Below, piece by piece: positions 62,637 through 64,000 of a DNA stretch of 64,000 nt. The translations under genes were made by a program, and so were the position numbers. Within the stretch, counting starts at the first letter, position 1. Every line of letters starts with the position of its first letter. The notes beneath the pieces are model-generated. The model saw only the letters and a program-made list of their open reading frames with translations. It searched no databases and was not told the DNA's origin. The stretch covers positions 62,001 through 126,000 of the forward strand of contig NZ_AUHC01000009.1 in the NCBI RefSeq assembly GCF_000422985.1, given 5' to 3'. This stretch comes from Erythrobacter cryptus DSM 12079. Lineage in GTDB: Bacteria > Pseudomonadota > Alphaproteobacteria > Sphingomonadales > Sphingomonadaceae.

Positions 62637-63587
62637 TCATTCGGGCGGTGCGGCCTGTGGCTCGGCCGGCCGTGCTTGCGGAGCTTCCGACTGCGGCGGG
62701 GACGTGCCAGGCGTGCCTTGATCGGCGGGTGGCGGCGCCGTGGGCGCCAGCCGGGCCTCGCGGCGCGCGCGCCAGCTTTCGATGAGGGCGCGGCGCTCGG
62801 CGGGCGGCAGTTCGCGCAGCCGCTGGCGCCACGCGGGCACGGGCGGATCGCCGGGGAGCGGACGGCGGAAATCATCTGGCGTGACCGCCTCGCCACGCGC
62901 CACCTTGTCCTCGAGCTGGGCGCGGCGCGCGGCAAGGCGCGCTTCGGCCTGCTGCTGGCGCTGTGCCGCGCGCTCGGCGATCCGCGCGCGCAGGGCCGCC
63001 TCCTCCTCGGGCGAAGGCAGCGGCAGGCCCGCCGCGCGGCGGCGTTCGAGCGCGGCATCGAGCCGCTGTGCCGCCAGCGCCGCGCGCGCGGCGGCGCGGC
63101 CCTGGCGCACGGCCTCGATCCGGCGCAGCACTTCCTCAAGCTCGGCCTTGGTATCGACCGGGCCGTCAAGGACAACCGGGCCGGCCTCGTCGGGCGCAGC
63201 GGGCGCCGCCGCATCCCCGGCCGCAGCCAGCCTCCCCTCCGATGTGCGCTTGGCCGGCGGTGCCGATGGCTCGGCAAGGCGCGCCCAGACGGTGCTTGCC
63301 GATGGCACCGGCAGGCCCGCCCGCTCGAGCACGCCGGTGGCTGCCGCCGCGCTCGCCAGCGCCAGCACCCCGGCAGCGCCAGCCAGCACCCGCGGCCCCA
63401 GCCGCCAGCGCCGCCACGAAGGGGTGCGGCGCAGCGGCGGCAGGGCGGCGGGGCGCGTCGCCGCGGCTGCCAGCACCCGCTCGGCAAAGCCTTCGGACAG
63501 GGTCGGCACGCGATCAGAATCGAGCAGCCGGGCGAGCGGCGAGCCGGGGGGGATGGCAGCCCCGCGATCTTGAGCAGGTTGGGTCAC
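62637..63587 (-). CDS. membrane protein, possible anti-sigma partner of the ECF factor
   Basis: 316 aa, not recognised with certainty. Residues 1-60 are cytoplasm-like, a single membrane helix follows (about 70-88), and the rest is an Ala/Arg/Glu-rich coiled region and a Pro-rich tail. The C-terminal part (LPPAERRALIESWRARRE) resembles DUF3106-type repeats seen in sphingomonad proteins that follow ECF sigma genes. Its start overlaps the stop of the sigma gene (ATGA). Position and topology suggest an anti-sigma factor, but no anti-sigma domain signature was seen. Confidence 0.7.
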   Translation of the reverse strand: MTQPAQDRGAAIPPGSPLARLLDSDRVPTLSEGFAERVLAAAATRPAALPPLRRTPSWRRWRLGPRVLAGAAGVLALASAAAATGVLERAGLPVPSASTVWARLAEPSAPPAKRTSEGRLAAAGDAAAPAAPDEAGPVVLDGPVDTKAELEEVLRRIEAVRQGRAAARAALAAQRLDAALERRRAAGLPLPSPEEEAALRARIAERAAQRQQQAEARLAARRAQLEDKVARGEAVTPDDFRRPLPGDPPVPAWRQRLRELPPAERRALIESWRARREARLAPTAPPPADQGTPGTSPPQSEAPQARPAEPQAAPPE

Positions 63588-64000
63588 GGCTCGCCTCCTT
63601 GCATCCTTGCCTCATAGGCCCGGCGCAGCGCCGCACGGGCGCGCAGCAGCAGCGATTCAAAGGCCTTGAGGTTCATCTCCAGCGCCGCCGCGGCGGCGGC
63701 ATTGGGCAATTCCTCATAGTAAGTCAGCACGATCGCGGCGCGTTGCCGCTCGGGCAGGGCCGCGATCAGCGCCCGGGCGGCGCCTTGCGCCTCGTCCGCC
63801 TCGATCCGGGCATCGGCGCGCGGCGCTGCGTCAGGCCCGTCGGGCACGGTGCCCAGCGTCACCCGCCGGGCGCGGCGGATGCGGTCGATGGCAAGGTTGG
63901 TCACCACCCGGGTGAGCCAGCCGCCAAGCCGCAACTTCGATGCCGCCGCGCTGCCCATGGGGTGCCGCGCCGCAAGCGCCGGGGCGTGGTCCCACAGCCT
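63584..64000 (-). CDS. ECF-type RNA polymerase sigma factor (5' end beyond window)
   Basis: The last 138 residues are present. Sigma region 2 is cut; what remains includes LWDHAPALA, the GGWLTRVVTNLAIDRIRRARR end of region 2 and region 4 with LPERQRAAIVLTYYEELPNAAAAAAL and a helix-turn-helix ending. The frame is open to base 64000. Overlaps the following membrane protein gene by 4 bp, as in sigma/anti-sigma pairs. Confidence 0.88.
   Translation of the reverse strand, partial: RLWDHAPALAARHPMGSAAASKLRLGGWLTRVVTNLAIDRIRRARRVTLGTVPDGPDAAPRADARIEADEAQGAARALIAALPERQRAAIVLTYYEELPNAAAAAALEMNLKAFESLLLRARAALRRAYEARMQGGEP

Overview
The window is a 64 kb piece of a high-GC alphaproteobacterial chromosome, most likely from the order Sphingomonadales. 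The evidence is the gene content and order (dapF-mtaB-ftsY-yciB, rpsB-tsf, pyrH-frr-uppS-cdsA-dxr-rseP-bamA-ompH-fabZ), an NDUFS4-like complex I subunit, a large TonB-dependent receptor, and the absence of lpxD/lpxA around fabZ, which fits a lineage that replaces lipopolysaccharide with glycosphingolipids. Almost everything is chromosomal core. There is no integrase, transposase, CRISPR array or phage module. Two exact copies of the ParB site parS (10144-10159 and 47171-47186) suggest the window lies in the origin-proximal part of the chromosome.

Layout. 1-1.7 kb: a YfiR/YfiN-type c-di-GMP control pair, truncated at the left edge. 1.8-8.2 kb: aspS, rnd, oxyR, pgsA, an LplT-like MFS carrier and a small protein. 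8.4-12.5 kb: a lone ThDP enzyme, the first parS, an EVE-domain protein and a GGDEF/EAL protein. 12.5-16.1 kb: the tightly overlapping operon dapF-mtaB-ftsY-yciB. 16.1-18.1 kb: kup. 18.2-23.2 kb: a cytochrome c maturation operon ccmC-D-E-F-G-H-I (ccmA and ccmB are not here). 23.3-25.7 kb: an amino-acid dehydrogenase, tRNA-His, and a prolyl-4-hydroxylase-like oxygenase coupled to a DksA/TraR zinc-finger protein. 25.8-37.4 kb: the long minus-strand translation/envelope cluster from rpsB to rpmE.

37.6-42.0 kb: a small membrane-protein ORF preceded by two tandem LexA-type boxes, then pss-psd, a FabH-like ketosynthase and an acyltransferase-like gene. 42.0-47.0 kb: a LysR regulator divergent from dabB-dabA, an inorganic-carbon uptake system, with a 19-bp palindrome between them. 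47.1-50.5 kb: second parS, TonB-dependent receptor and tRNA-Tyr. 50.7-64 kb: a TrmH/RlmB-type methyltransferase, a lipoprotein, HU, lon, ybaB-dnaX, a DUF4188 protein, SRP RNA, a complex I subunit, hrpB, a polyprenyl synthase, chorismate mutase, and an ECF sigma factor with a coupled membrane protein cut by the right edge.

Functional themes are protein synthesis and envelope assembly (S2, EF-Ts, Frr, BamA, OmpH, RseP, CdsA, PgsA, Pss, Psd, UppS, Dxr), respiratory chain assembly (Ccm, complex I subunit, polyprenyl quinone tail), and three regulatory inputs readable from DNA: LexA-like, LysR-like and ParB-like sites. The least expected element is the pair of SOS-type boxes in front of a short, apparently uncharacterised membrane-protein ORF at 37.6 kb.
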